Of a stretch of 64,000 nt of DNA, positions 10,060 through 21,044 are shown in pieces. The DNA comes from Neovahlkampfia damariscottae (taxonomy: Eukaryota > Heterolobosea > Selenaionea > Neovahlkampfiida > Neovahlkampfiidae). Location: positions 1-64,000 of the forward strand of contig JABLTG010000076.1 in NCBI GenBank assembly GCA_016618085.1, written 5' to 3'. The notes beneath the pieces were generated by a model that made no database searches, was not told the origin of the DNA, and was given only the letters and a program-made list of their open reading frames with translations. Numbering within the stretch: the first letter of the stretch is position 1; each line of letters starts with the position of its first letter. The position numbers and the translations under genes were made by a program.

Positions 10060-11307
10060 ATGGAAGCATCATTGAATTTACTTGACAACACATTTAGTGT
10101 AGATAATTGGACAGAGAGGTTGTATAACTTTTCCCATATACCATGTGATACCACAGGAAAATGTTCATCTACTCAAACAAAAACAGGAGGTCCAAATAAA
10201 ACTCCTTTTAGACAAACTTATCATAGCTGGAGCAGTATAGATGATCAAAAAACTTTTATTGTGGCTCTTCATCTCTCAGAATTATGTAAAATAAATTTAA
10301 ACGCCACAGGAAAACTGAACAAAGTTGGTTATTCTTTTCAAGCCATGTCGCTGGTAGGAAATATTATTTTTGGTTTTGTAGTCTTTCAAAATGATATTTT
10401 GTACATAACAAAAACAAATTTAATCAAAAAATCATTTCAATGGAATTTGGTTGAAAAGATGAATTTAACATCAGAAGATTTCAAGTGTAGTGAAGGAACT
10501 AATCCAAATTTTACAAAAGGAAAACTAGAGTTTGGTTATATAACTATGTGCTCTACTGATGGTGGTTCGGCTGAATGCATTTCTGGACTTGGAAATTTGA
10601 ATTTAAAATTAACTTTTGAAGAAAACCCATTACAAAGACTTCAAGCTTTAGACAGCTCCAAATTAGATGTAGAAAGTTTTAAAAAGCTCAATAAGAAATT
10701 AGAGAACGATTTAAAAGTTGAAGAAACAAAATTTTTTGAAGCGAATTTTAAGCTTGAAAAATTAACAAAAAAACATAATTTTTCACAAGAAGAATTGGAA
10801 AGAGAAAAATTGAAATCTGATCAATTACAAATATCATTTGAATTATTAACTAAACAACTGTCAGCCAGAAATAAAGAAGTAAAAAAACTTCACGAGGAGG
10901 TTCAGAAACTTCAACAGAAAATTGATGAAGTAAATGAGATGAATTTTATGAAAATCGAAATTGAAACAAATGAAATTTGTCACCATAAAGAACATCAATT
11001 GAATAATCAAAAAAATGAAGTTCCTAAAATTGAAAAAACAAAAATCATCTCTTTGGATTCTTTAATTCCAAATGTTGAAAAGATAAATATTGAAGATTTG
11101 ATAAAAAATGATGAAGAGGAAGAAGATGGGTTTGTAAATATTGAAAGTGATCGTGATATCATTTTAAAAGAATTGGAAGAAGAAACTAAAATATTGATGA
11201 AAGAGAGAGAAGCTGAAAAAAAAGAAAGAAAATCAAATTATACAAGGAAAGTTATTGGAGTGAAAAAAAATGAAGAAGCATCCGCTGACGGTTGGGAATT
11301 AATGTAA
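10060..11307 (+). CDS. Hypothetical coiled-coil protein
   Basis: A single-exon frame of 415 residues. Residues 1-195 look globular, with Cys, Trp and Gly-rich stretches such as WSSIDDQKTF and ITMCSTDGGSAECISG. I do not recognise the fold. Residues about 200-300 form a strong coiled coil full of Glu, Lys and Leu. The rest is acidic and probably disordered (NDEEEEDGF), with a second short helix and a C-terminal GWELM. There is no signal peptide or membrane segment. It shares a divergent upstream region of about 270 bases with the RGS gene, containing a CCAAT-like box 40 bases before the ATG. A scaffold role is possible but is only a guess. Confidence 0.7.
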   Translation: MEASLNLLDNTFSVDNWTERLYNFSHIPCDTTGKCSSTQTKTGGPNKTPFRQTYHSWSSIDDQKTFIVALHLSELCKINLNATGKLNKVGYSFQAMSLVGNIIFGFVVFQNDILYITKTNLIKKSFQWNLVEKMNLTSEDFKCSEGTNPNFTKGKLEFGYITMCSTDGGSAECISGLGNLNLKLTFEENPLQRLQALDSSKLDVESFKKLNKKLENDLKVEETKFFEANFKLEKLTKKHNFSQEELEREKLKSDQLQISFELLTKQLSARNKEVKKLHEEVQKLQQKIDEVNEMNFMKIEIETNEICHHKEHQLNNQKNEVPKIEKTKIISLDSLIPNVEKINIEDLIKNDEEEEDGFVNIESDRDIILKELEEETKILMKEREAEKKERKSNYTRKVIGVKKNEEASADGWELM

Positions 11308-11722
11308 AATAAATCAAATCCAAGGATCGAACACCAAAAAATATTTGCCAAACAACAACTCATCATTTTTGGATATTTATATGACAGTAACCAAGGTTTA
11401 GCAGTTGATCCTTCAAGAGTTGTGAATTCCGAAGATTGATCAAACCACTTTCAACGTTATGCAGGAATAATGGTATATTACAAATTGGAAAGTGCATTTT
11501 TTGTAAAAATGAAACTTGAAATAAAAAAAAAAACAAAAATTATATTTCAAAGATCTTATTTTATTTTTTGTTGAACTTGATCTGAAAATGCAATATTAAA
11601 TTTATTTCCTCTGAATACTGTTTGAAGTATCAACTGTTAAACTCATTAATTTAAATGAGAAAGATGTCTGAATCTAAAATTTTGAAGTTAATATTTTTGA
11701 AAAAACAAAATTTTTAATTCTC
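11308..11722 (+). pseudogene. Intergenic stretch with a relic reading frame
   Basis: Between the coiled-coil gene and the peptidase the plus strand holds a worn frame at about 11319-11528. It reads NPRIEHQKIFAKQQLIIFGY and then SNQGLAVDPSRVVNSED, a TGA where a Trp would fit, then SNHFQRYAGIMVYYKLES. It looks like coding sequence but has no start, a stop inside and no recognised family. The rest of the stretch is AT-rich and featureless. Confidence 0.35.
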
Positions 11723-12844
11723 TTAATTTTTGTCAGCAGAAAGTTCAACAGCGAAACCAACTCCAACTTTAACAAATTCAAGAGCGCGTTTCAAATCAAG
11801 AGCATCAACAAGATCTCTTGCAGTGTGAATATTTCTATTCATATTTGAAAGAGGAGCAGCTTCAAAATAATGACCACTTCTATAACCAGCTCTTTGCCAT
11901 GATGCATGATCTGAACAAGCATATCCACATCTAATCTCAGCAAATTTTAAATTTGAATATTCAGGAATCAATTTTTTAATGAATGCAGTAGTCTTTGCTT
12001 CAACATAATCCATTGCAACTCCAATTGTATCTTGACCATTGTTGTAACCACACATATCCAAATTGATCATTGATAAAACTTTCTTTTGGTCTGCTTTATA
12101 TTTTGCTGCAATTGCATTAGAACCTCTTAAACCAACTTCTTCCGCAGCATAATTATGAAATTCAATTGTTTTTTTTGGTTTATATTTCGAATTTGCAATT
12201 GCTTTGAAAATTTGAAGAACTGCTGCTGTACCAGAAGCATCATCATCTATTTTTTAAAAAATTAGTTTCAAACCAGCTCCAGGTGCTCTTCCTGTTCTTC
12301 CATTAATGGAATCTAAATGAGATCCAATAATTACTTTTTCATCTGTTTTTCCTTTGATTGTACAAATAACAGAAGGTTGTTTCCATGAATGTTTGAAATA
12401 TTCAACTTTAAACAATTCTTGTCTTTTGTTGGATAATTTTTTGATGATGTCTGTATAGTATGAGAAAATCCATTCTGCTGCTTGAACACCTGTATCACTT
12501 TCATAATAACGTGTATAAAAAGATGATAATTTGTCAATAATTGATTTATATTCTTCAACTGTGAAATCTTTGATTAAAGGTTTAACAAGTAGTTGATGTT
12601 TTGGTTTTTCTGGAATTTCTGATGTTTTTGGTACTTGACCTTTTTCAAGATTTGGTGTTTCTGTAATATCAATAAAGTGAATTTCTTCAGTTGAATTTCT
12701 TAACATTCTTAAAATTGAATCTTCGGTCATGAATAACTTTCTTGTTTCTGAAAATTGAATAAGTCTTATTTTTGGGTCTTGTTTGGAGGATGAAACTAAA
12801 GTTATGGTGAACAATAGAACAGCAAGTATGAGTGTTTTGTTCAT
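11723..12844 (-). CDS. Secreted M28-family aminopeptidase (leucyl/bacterial AAP-like)
   Basis: Exons 12844-12274 and 12246-11723, joined through a 27-nt intron, give 364 residues. The start is taken at MNKTLILAVLLF, which gives a clean signal peptide and leaves an ATTGGTC box about 30 bases upstream. An earlier in-frame ATG at 12877 overlaps that box. The co-catalytic zinc ligands appear in order: GSHLDS (His, Asp), DDDASGT (bridging Asp, completed by the splice), AAEEVG (catalytic Glu and ligand Glu), NLDMCG (Asp) and a late His near NIHTARD. A Cys pair in IRCGYACSDH matches secreted M28 enzymes. It would remove N-terminal residues from peptides outside the cell or in a digestive vacuole. 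There is an N-terminal propeptide of about 110 residues. Confidence 0.9.
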
Positions 12845-13065
12845 ATTTTTTTGGTTGGAAGATGTTTGACCAATCAAGTATTTAAATTTTTATTTTGGAA
12901 GCTCATTTGAAGAATTGAAGATATATAGAATCTTCAATTTAAGAGATAGTGTCATCATCCAGATGACAAATTTTTCGACTGGTCATTCATTGATTTTTGA
13001 CCTATCAAACCATGGAATAATGTTAATAGCATCAATTTGGTTCTTTGCTAATTTGTATTTTACAA

Positions 13066-14102
13066 TTACATTCTTTCACCATGAATACTGATAAATTCAT
13101 CATCCAAGTCCATTTCACCTTTTGGATTATTCTCTCGAAAAACTATGAATCCCATAAACGAAATTGGAAAACAATCGAACACCAAAGGGAAAATTAAATA
13201 AATCAAATACTTTCTATTAAAAAAAAAATCAAATTTTACCGAAGATATATCCTCTGATTGGATGATCCCTATAAAGTCCAAAATTCCAATTGGTATATTT
13301 AACAAACCACGTATTAAAATTGAAACCCAAATTGTATATATTATAATCGTTAATATTTGTGAATTTGTCTGCTTCACTGGAAGCTCATTAAATTCACCTT
13401 TGAGATATTTTCTATTTACAGTGCAAGTCAAAATTAACCCCAACAGGCCAATTCCAAAATTGAACACGAAATGATAAAAATACTGATTTTTTTGTTAAAA
13501 ATAATGGTAATTACTTGAATTAAGTTCAAAATATAAATTTCTTCAAATTGTAAAAAATTCAAAAAAATTCTTGTGGACGATATGCAAAATTGAATAATAA
13601 AAATTGAACAAATAAACATGAATATACCTATTTTTTGGTATTTCATCCGTTTTTTAATCTCTTTTGGTAAAAATCCTGCTCTATGTGCTCTTAATTCTTC
13701 CCTAAATATCACTATTAAAAAACTCATTCAAAAATAAAAATTTACCAATAAATCAGGAAAACCTGAAAGAAAATGATGTTATTTTTTATTTATAGTTACC
13801 AAATATGAAGTATAGTAACAACTGCTTCCTATCCTGTAAACGAATAAACCCAAGTACTGATATTGATGATAGGCATCAAAAATGAAATAATAAAAATATA
13901 AAAATCGTAGTATAAAATAAAACAAAGCAGGTATAAAAAAATAGAAACCTGTGAATTGGTTGCTTTGACATTTTTTGATTATTTTGTTGACAGTTATTAA
14001 CAAAACAAATATTATAGTAATCATGAGATATATAGTTCCAATTGTGAAGTGGGTTACAACTAATGGAACATTATAAGGTTTTGTTATGTTTTGTAGAGAC
14101 AT
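13066..14102 (-). CDS. Seven-helix membrane protein, TOM1/THH1- or GPR137-like
   Basis: Four exons join in phase: 14102-13800, 13762-13746, 13722-13515 and 13482-13066, with introns of 37, 23 and 32 nt. The product has 314 residues and about seven membrane helices: TIYLMITIIFVLLITV, FFIPALFYFILRF, YYTSYLVFLIYCFLIVIF, IGIFMFICSIFI, VFNFGIGLLGLIL, TIIIYTIWVSILI and YLIFPLVFDCFPISFMGFIVFRE. The last helix followed by an acidic tail is reminiscent of the THH1/TOM1/TOM3 family, relatives of GPCRs found in vacuolar and endosomal membranes. The second exon is only 17 nt. It is needed to keep phase and completes a membrane helix. Family placement is tentative. Confidence 0.65.
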
Positions 14103-14219
14103 TAATCCGATTGGATAACTCAGAAACGATTTCTATTGGTTGGAATTTCTTCCAATTTGCAATATTTGCAACACCAAACAAATAGTTTATTGTTTGTTTT
14201 GTTGTGGTAAGAACAAAAA

Positions 14220-15756
14220 TCAATTTTTTTTTTTATAACGGTCTTTAGTTGTGAGACCTAGAATTAAAGATAGAAATGCTCCAACAACACCCAAAATTGA
14301 AACGATAATGAAACTCCACATGAAGCATGTATGACCTGAATAACATTTGAGATCTCCAGGTAAAATATTTGCGTTATAGATCAAACTGAATTTGACTGTG
14401 GAAAGTAAAAAATTTGATCCAGCAGGACCTATCAAGCAAAACGAAAAATTAGTTCCATAATATGCTAAAATGATTTAGTCAAAATATCTTAATTTACTTG
14501 GACCGAACATATCCATGACCAATGCAACACCAACTAACATAGAAAGACCCAGAAAAAATCCTTGAAGAATTGTGCAAACAAATAGCAATTCAAAAGTTGC
14601 AAACGCACTTAAAAGAGATGCTCCTGATACTCCTAAACAACAAAATAACATGAAATATGGTCTGTTAATCCATTTACTTATTACATCAATGGAAAAACCT
14701 CCAAAAATTCTCCCGGAGCTATTAGCTAACAATGCCAAAGGAACCATGTAAGTTGCAGCTCCTTCTGGTCCATTAAGTGAAACTATCATTTCACCCAGAT
14801 TGTTGATGAACATCAAACCTGCTCCTGATGCGATGCCCCACGACAAAACAACAAGATAAAATCTCAAAGTGAAAAACATCCGAAAAGTGGATGTATCAGG
14901 TATTTTATGAGAAGCCTCTTCCTTTTCTTGAATCGTATGAACATCTTCTTGAACAGTTTCTTTTTCTTCGCTTTCCATTGGTTCTTCAAATTTCTTCCAA
15001 TCAACTTCAGTATGAAAAAGAGCATTTCCCCATGATAACACCAATCCTAAGACGCTTAAAAATGTATAATAATTCGCAAGTTTTGAAGGTCCTTCAAAAA
15101 AATTATAAATTGGTGATAAAACAGCTCCACTTAATCCATAAAATAACAAAGGGATGGCAATTACCAATCCTTTTCTCTTTGGTGAAAAATTCTTGCTATT
15201 TGTACCTGATCCAACAACAATTTGAGCAGCACTTCCGAATCCAACCATTAAATAATAAAATGCAAAAATAACAGGATGATGATATATGTAACCACGAACT
15301 GTGAGTTGAATTAATGTATAAGACATGAAAATGAGAACTCCTGACTTTTATTAAGTCAATTTTGTTTTTTTAGTTTTACCAACAAACAAGTGAATCTTGT
15401 TCCAAAATAGTCATAAAAGATTCCAGTGGGTATTCCAACGAAGCTAAAATGTTTTTTAATATTTTTTTTATAATTTACGCTCCAAAAAGTGAAAGAGAAA
15501 ACAAAACATTTGCTTCAATCAAACTAAAACCGAGTATATTTCTTAAGTCAACAGAAATGACTGGAAAAATGTAAACAGTTCCTGCTGTCAGCATCATTAA
15601 TGTTGAGGTCACTAGACCTAAGTATCTGTTTTCAAATAGTAACTTGTGTGTTTTTGTTAAGGTTTCCATCTCCGATTCCAATCGAATTTTGGAAACATTC
15701 GGATTGGTTCTTAATTCTTCCAAAAAATTAGGATAAAGTGAAATGTTTTTGTTCAA
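14220..15756 (-). CDS. Major facilitator superfamily transporter, nodulin/MCH-like
   Basis: Exons 15756-15479, 15443-15380, 15344-14498 and 14464-14220 (introns 35, 35 and 33 nt) give 477 residues with about twelve membrane helices in two halves. The halves are separated by an acidic loop (EEPMESEEKETVQED). Family-like motifs include GIPTGIFYDYFGTR after helix 2, ANSSGRIFGGF between helices 8 and 9 and FGPTYYGTNFSF late in the protein. The last matches the FGxKYYGSNFG motif of the nodulin-like subgroup. These carriers move small organic anions or nutrients across plasma or vacuolar membranes; the substrate cannot be read from sequence. The in-phase splices restore conserved motifs, so the model is solid. 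Confidence 0.85.
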
Positions 15757-15907
15757 TATAGGTAATTCAAAGTATCATTTAGTTCCTCTAATTCTATTGG
15801 AAAAAAAACAATTGAAATAACAGTTTGTAAGCAGATAACAAGATCCAGAATTCAAAATCATCACCTGAATAACAAACAAAGATACAAGCACAATTAAGGT
15901 AAATTGA

Positions 15908-16378
15908 TTACTTTAGTTCGTCATTAATTACGCTGATCATTTTATCATTAGTGATTTTTTTAGTAATTTTATGAAAGTACATTTCTTTCTCACTGAAAAA
16001 TGAGAATTAATTTTTCTTTGTTGATGAAGAATTTATCAAGACTTAAGTTATACTCTCTATCAATAATCACAACAGTAACAGTTTTAGTTTTCAAATCATT
16101 AATGCTTTTCTTTTCCAAATGAATACTCAAAGATTAAATGTGAATTTGTGGAATTGACTTGAAAATTGTAATTTGATAATTTGGTTTATAGAGTTGAAGG
16201 AATAGAATTTATCATTTGAAAAAACTTTTTTCTTTTTTTCTTCATGGTCGATTTTTGGTTGAAAATTTTTCACAACTTCTCGAACTAATTCACGAGTTAA
16301 AGAAACAGCATCAACAATAATTTCTTTAATTAGGTTTTGGTTACTAAAATTTGAATTTCCGTCAGTCACATTACCCAT
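15908..16378 (-). CDS. Small hypothetical protein with N-terminal MGN
   Basis: The first exon starts MGNVTDGNSNFSN, where Gly2 is a candidate N-myristoylation site, followed by a helix (KEIIVDAVSLTRELVREVV) and a Lys-rich stretch. Downstream on the same strand are two further coding-like pieces: KTVTVVIIDREYNLSLDKFF around 16010-16080, and EKEMYFHKITKKITND running to a TAA at 15908. They probably belong to the same gene through short introns, but I could not fix the first splice. I do not recognise the product. A CCAAT box lies about 20 bases before the ATG at 16378. Confidence 0.45.
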
Positions 16379-16530
16379 ACTTGCTGTTTAATATGATTGG
16401 GTATTGTAATCCAATGAAATATCCTCAAACTCAACTTTATTATATAAATTAGTTTTTCAAACTTTCAGTGTGATATTTAATCTTTCATCTCAGAACAGTT
16501 TTTCAACCAATCAATAGTTTTTTTGATCAA

Positions 16531-18209
16531 ATGGAAATGTCTCAAGAAGAAGATGTGTTTCTGGTTCCTTCACTGAATATTTCAAAAGAAGAATATAAAA
16601 AAATGGAAAAGGAAATATATCAAGTGTACAAAGAGCTGCTATCAACAGAAAAAACTTATGTTAAAAATTTAAACAATTGTTTTTATGAATTTTACCAACC
16701 AATTCAAAAATTTTTAAAACTAAAAAATTTTATGGAAATATTTATCAATTGTAAGCTTTCAAAATATGTTTAAAAATTAGTTGAAAAAATCAAACAAGTT
16801 AACGAAAAATTTTTACACATTTTAGAAGGTTTTGATTCTTTTTTGGATTATCCTGAAAAAATACCTTCTATGGATGAATTCCAATCAAAAATGAAAGAAT
16901 TTGTAAGGCTTAAAGTTTTAATATTTTAGTTCACCAATTTTAAGATTTATGCTCATTACACTCAAAATTTTAAAATATCAAAAGAAAAGTTGAATTTATT
17001 GACGGAAAAAGAAATTTTTCAGACTTTTTTGAAAGAAACCAATCTAAAATTTTATGATTTGAATAACTATTTGATTCTTCCAATTCAAAGAATTCCAAGT
17101 AAAATATTGATTGACTAACACATGACTATTCAGGATACGAATTGTTATTCAAACAAATTCTGAAATATTTCCCACAATATGATGATTGTTTAACTAAGAT
17201 TCAGTACATTTGTTCTTATTTGAATGAAAAGAATCCACGATTTTCAACATGTATTTTTTCACACAAAATTGATGAATGTTGTTATGCTATTCAAACAAAC
17301 TTTGCTGAAGAAAATGCTTATTTATTTGATACAAAGAAAACAAATCCTTATCTTACATCGATTAAACTGCCTTTATGTCGAGGCGATTCTTCAACCGTTT
17401 GGGAGACTCAAAGAAATCAATTTGGTATTTTTTATATTTCCGAAGAAGACCAACTCATTTACACTTATTTCTCCGATGAAAATAAATGGAAGTATGATAT
17501 AGATTCATTGAGTAAATCAGTTATAGGAAAACCAGCTGCTGTTTATGAACCACAAAGAAATCATTCTGCGTGTTTTGTTCCATTGAAACAAGGAGGTATT
17601 TGTTACTATTTTGTGACCAAGAACAAAAAAAATGAAAATGAGTGGAGTATAGATGATCAATCCATTACTTCAAATTGCACAGGTGATACATCAGCAGTCT
17701 TTGAAACTCACAGAAATCACTCTTCTTTGTGTTGCGATGTTTATGGCATTTTACATTATTGGTTTGTGGAAAAAACATGGAAATGTCTTAAATTTGATAA
17801 AATACCAATAGGAGGTGCTATTTCTTCAGTTTATGATGAAAATGAAAATATCACCAAAATTTATTTCATGTCCAAAAATGGAAATATTGTTTTCATTTCT
17901 TGTAAGAGTTATTTAAAAGAATGGAGTGTTTCAATCATTGAAATACATAAACCTATATTTAGGGATTTCACTGCATTTTACAATCCAAAATTGAAATGTG
18001 TGGAATTGATTTATTCAACTGTTGGAGGATTCGAATATATATTTGATTCTGATGGTTCCAAATTAATTGGATATGAAACAGAATTCGGATATTCCTCTAT
18101 TATAACTGTTTGTATTACCGAAGAAAAAGTGAAATTCATGTACATTCATAAAAAGAGTAAATCATCTTTGAATCAGGTGTCCACCGCCGGATCATTGGTT
18201 AGAATTTGA
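16531..18209 (+). CDS. RhoGEF (DH domain) fused to a fucolectin-like propeller
   Basis: Four exons (16531-16750, 16781-16902, 16930-17098, 17134-18209; introns 30, 27 and 35 nt) give 528 residues. Residues about 25-215 are a DH domain: ELLSTEKTYVKNL is its first conserved region and LPIQRIPRYELLFKQIL, restored exactly by the third splice, is the hallmark helix. DH domains load GTP onto Rho/Rac GTPases. Instead of a PH domain there are at least four repeats of 45-55 residues with the motif G-x-(S/T/P)-x-(A/T)-V-(W/Y/F)-E-x-x-R-N near residues 285, 330, 385 and 430, spaced like blades of a fucolectin or tectonin beta-propeller. No signal peptide is present, so the propeller would act in the cytosol. 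A CCAAT box sits about 22 bases upstream of the ATG. Confidence 0.8.
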
Positions 18210-18311
18210 TCCTTCATCAAAAAGATGATTTTTAGATTATTGAATTCATCTCAGAAAAGTAAGCAACTTGTTAGAAATCAAAAGATGGTAAAATGGAAAC
18301 AAAAAATTGTT

Positions 18312-20428
18312 TTATAAATCTTCCAATTTTGGTATTTTGATAGAACTTGCACAAGCATCTGAATTCATCTCTTGTTGTGAAAATATGAAATAATATCTTG
18401 TTGCAACAATATCTTCATTTGCAACAACAAAATATGGATTTGGTTGCCCATTGATATCTGGATGTTTGATAATTTCACATAAAGCCATAATTCCAAGTTG
18501 TTGTGAATTCTTTCCAAAAATACTCTTATCCCAAGGACTTTGATATTGCATATAACCAAATGAAGTTCCACAATCATCAGCAAGATAAATTCCATCACCT
18601 AAAAATGAATAATAAAATTTGAACTTACCATAAGCATTTCCGTTCAATTGTCCACTTGTACCTGACATGTTTTTAAGTCCATTCCTTAAAATTGCATGCC
18701 AGTTACATGATGCTGATCCATGAAATCCCCATTGTGATCCATATTTTTCTTTCAACTTTTGAAACTTCTTTTCTTTTTCAGGTGTTGAAGATAGAAGTAA
18801 ATATTGATGTTCTGTATTCATTTCAATGATTTTCTTTTTTTTCAAAAAAAATTTTTTCTTACTTCCTTTTTTGTTAATGGTTTTAAATGACAACGATTGG
18901 AGGTTAATATCCAACGTAATAGTGGATACGCTAAAGGATGAATCTTATTCATTTCTTCTTTAAAAATTCCTTTTTTAACAAATTTTGACATTTGTTCAAC
19001 AGAAGGTAATTTTCCGACCACTTCCAACTTTTAAGAAAAAATGTAAATTAGAAAATTGAAGCATACCACTTTTGAGTTATCAAATTCATCTTTTCTATTG
19101 AAATTGAACACTTTTGATTTACTTTTAACTTCAATTCCTTCTGGATACGGTTTGAATGGATTATAAGAATTTCCTTGACTTGAACAAGCAGCATGACACA
19201 AAGTTACCATTAAATCAACTATATCAGGATGTTTAATGATTTCACTTTCAACTATTGAAAATTTCAAATAAATCAAGTTTTTACTGTTGACACCCAAACC
19301 ATATTGTTCATGACTAAATAGACATAAAGGTTTATCACAAACAACAGGTTTGATACCTGCGTAAGGTAATTTTTCACCACATATGATACAATGAGCAGAA
19401 CAGTTTTTTATGATATTTTCTAATAAAAGACATAAATCGTATAGATAGATTTTTTGTGTTTTTTTTGAAACTCTTTCTTTGATTGGCCATTGGTTTTGAA
19501 AAAATTCTTTGACTCGATGTTGAACTGTCCAATATAATCCCCATTCTGTCTTATTTTGTAATTCGGTTGATCCATCTAATGATTTAATTCCACTGAAACC
19601 AGATTGAAAACATTCGATTTGAGGTAATGTTTGCTAAGAATATAAAATTAATATCAAACTTTTAAATTACTGAATTCAAGTAATTTCCAGAGAATTTCAA
19701 TGATACCGTGATTAAATGTTTCAAATTCAAACCCCAAGCACTTGCAACAGTTTTTGAAATATCTAATGTTTTCATTGGATCAATAAAAATATAAATCCAA
19801 GAATTAGATGAATTTATAGCACCAGATGAACAAAACCATCCTTTTTCTTTCACTTTTTCAAACAATTCAAGATCTTCTTTAATTTCTTTTTCAACTTTTG
19901 CAACTTCTTCAAAATCAGTTTCAGATTCAAAACCATCAAATTTTGGTGTAGTATCCAATGGTGTTGGTGTGACTAAATTACCTAATGCTACATCTCTAAA
20001 TGTTAAAACAAAAAAAATTTGAACCTTTCTTCTTCACAAAATTGAAAAGTTGACATTAACGCAGAAATTAAATCATCTACTTGAAATGATTGCTTTATAT
20101 TTCTAACTTCCATTTCATATTTTCCTTTCAAAAAGTTCAGAGTTTAAAAAATAAAACCTTTGGGATAGGTGGAAATAGGAATTTTAATTTTTAACGGTAC
20201 AAATTCTTCTGTGAATGTTAAATCAACTTTGAAGGATATTTCTGAGTTTTGGATTCGAAATTCTTTTCTTTTTTTAGAATGTTTAAAAATTGTTTACCTT
20301 TACACCACTCTGATATTCCTTCAATGATTTCTGATTCATCTTTTAACCAATTTTCAAAATCTGTTTTTATTCTTTATAGGTGTTAGAATTGTTTGGTTCT
20401 ATGGTTACTTTTTTTCTTTGGAGGGCAT
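18312..20428 (-). CDS. Mono-ADP-ribosyltransferase, PARP6/PARP8-like
   Basis: A multi-exon gene whose C-terminal half follows PARP6/PARP8 closely: IIKHPDIVDLMVTLC, then HPLAYPLLRWILTSNRCHL, then YLLLSSTPEKE, then WGFHGSASCNWHAILRNGL (NAD-binding His) and GDGIYLADDCGTSFGY (catalytic-loop Tyr). A 30-nt intron at 18599-18628 has no stop and keeps phase, so the frame reads through it; removing it gives the canonical AYGDGIYL. Upstream exons carry a Cys-rich segment (CSAHCIICGE) and an N-terminal part with DFENWLKDESEIIEG that could be an RWD-like fold. The likely start is ATG at 20428, about 21 bases after a CCAAT box, but I could not join this first exon cleanly to the next. Members transfer ADP-ribose to proteins. 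Confidence 0.8.
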
Positions 20429-20480
20429 TTCAGGAGAGTGTTTGATTGGATGAAAAATTTTGTTCACATAATTCTAACAC
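20380..20480. repeat. 11-bp inverted repeat around the PARP-like promoter
   Basis: GTGTTAGAATT at 20380-20390 and its reverse complement AATTCTAACAC at 20470-20480 enclose the CCAAT box and the predicted start codon of the PARP-like gene. The arms match exactly. In DNA this AT-rich an 11-bp match could be chance, but its placement is suggestive of a paired protein-binding site. Confidence 0.3.
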
Positions 20481-20742
20481 TCTTTCTAAGCATTTAATTC
20501 ATAACTTTTTTGAAACTATACATAACTTTATCGAAACGATAGTTTTTGGAAAACCTTTGTGATGTAATATATCCCAAAATTGATCAAAAAAATCCTTGAC
20601 ACTTTCAAACCAAAAAAATTCAGCACAAAAACAAATTGTTGTTTTGTTTATGGTTTCAAAAAAAAAACAGAACTGTCTAAATATCACAAAATATATTCGA
20701 TAAGAGTTGGAGGACGCATCACAAACAAAACTAAAAATATAT
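20480..20742. other. Intergenic, nothing recognised
   Basis: The stretch between the PARP-like promoter and the tRNA contains no convincing gene on either strand. A 62-codon frame on the minus strand has low-complexity composition and no start context. Confidence 0.4.
20734..20738 (-). terminator. RNA polymerase III terminator of the tRNA
   Basis: A run of five T on the tRNA strand, 4 bases beyond the tRNA 3' end. This is the usual poly-T stop for polymerase III. Confidence 0.7.
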
Positions 20743-20815
20743 ACCCGACGTGGGGGTCGAACCCACGACCTATGGATTAGAAGTCCATCGCTCTGGCCAA
20801 CTGAGCTAGACGGGC
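20743..20815 (-). tRNA. tRNA-Arg (anticodon TCT)
   Basis: The reverse strand folds into a full cloverleaf of 73 nt. The acceptor arm begins GCCCGTC, the D arm is GCTC...GAGC, the anticodon stem ATGGA/TCCAT encloses CTTCTAA with anticodon TCT, and the T arm is GTGGG TTCGACC CCCAC. The A box (TAGCTCAGTTGG) and B box (GGTTCGACC) internal promoters are intact. There is no intron. Base 6 of the acceptor stem makes a T-T mismatch and the first pair is G-T, otherwise pairing is good. Confidence 0.95.
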
Positions 20816-21044
20816 TTCAGTTGATTATTAGTGTTTCACAATTCAATTGACTAGAAGATATTTAAGATGTAAATTTTGACAAAAAAAATAAAAAACCAAA
20901 AATCACCTGCTTCAATAATGGCTGATTGAAAGAATCACAAAAGAATGAAAAATACTTGGATGAGTTTTTATTGGATGTAGAACCGGACATAAACCCAATG
21001 AAAGAACAACACCAACTGATTTTTTTTTCAACTGCTAAATAATT

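Noticed and set aside
20380-20480. Inverted repeat as the end of a DNA transposon
   Set aside because: The arms are only 11 bases, no target-site duplication or transposase is near, and the space between is a normal promoter.
20580-20780. Plus-strand open frame running into the tRNA
   Set aside because: It overlaps a well-folded tRNA gene on the other strand and has no domain.
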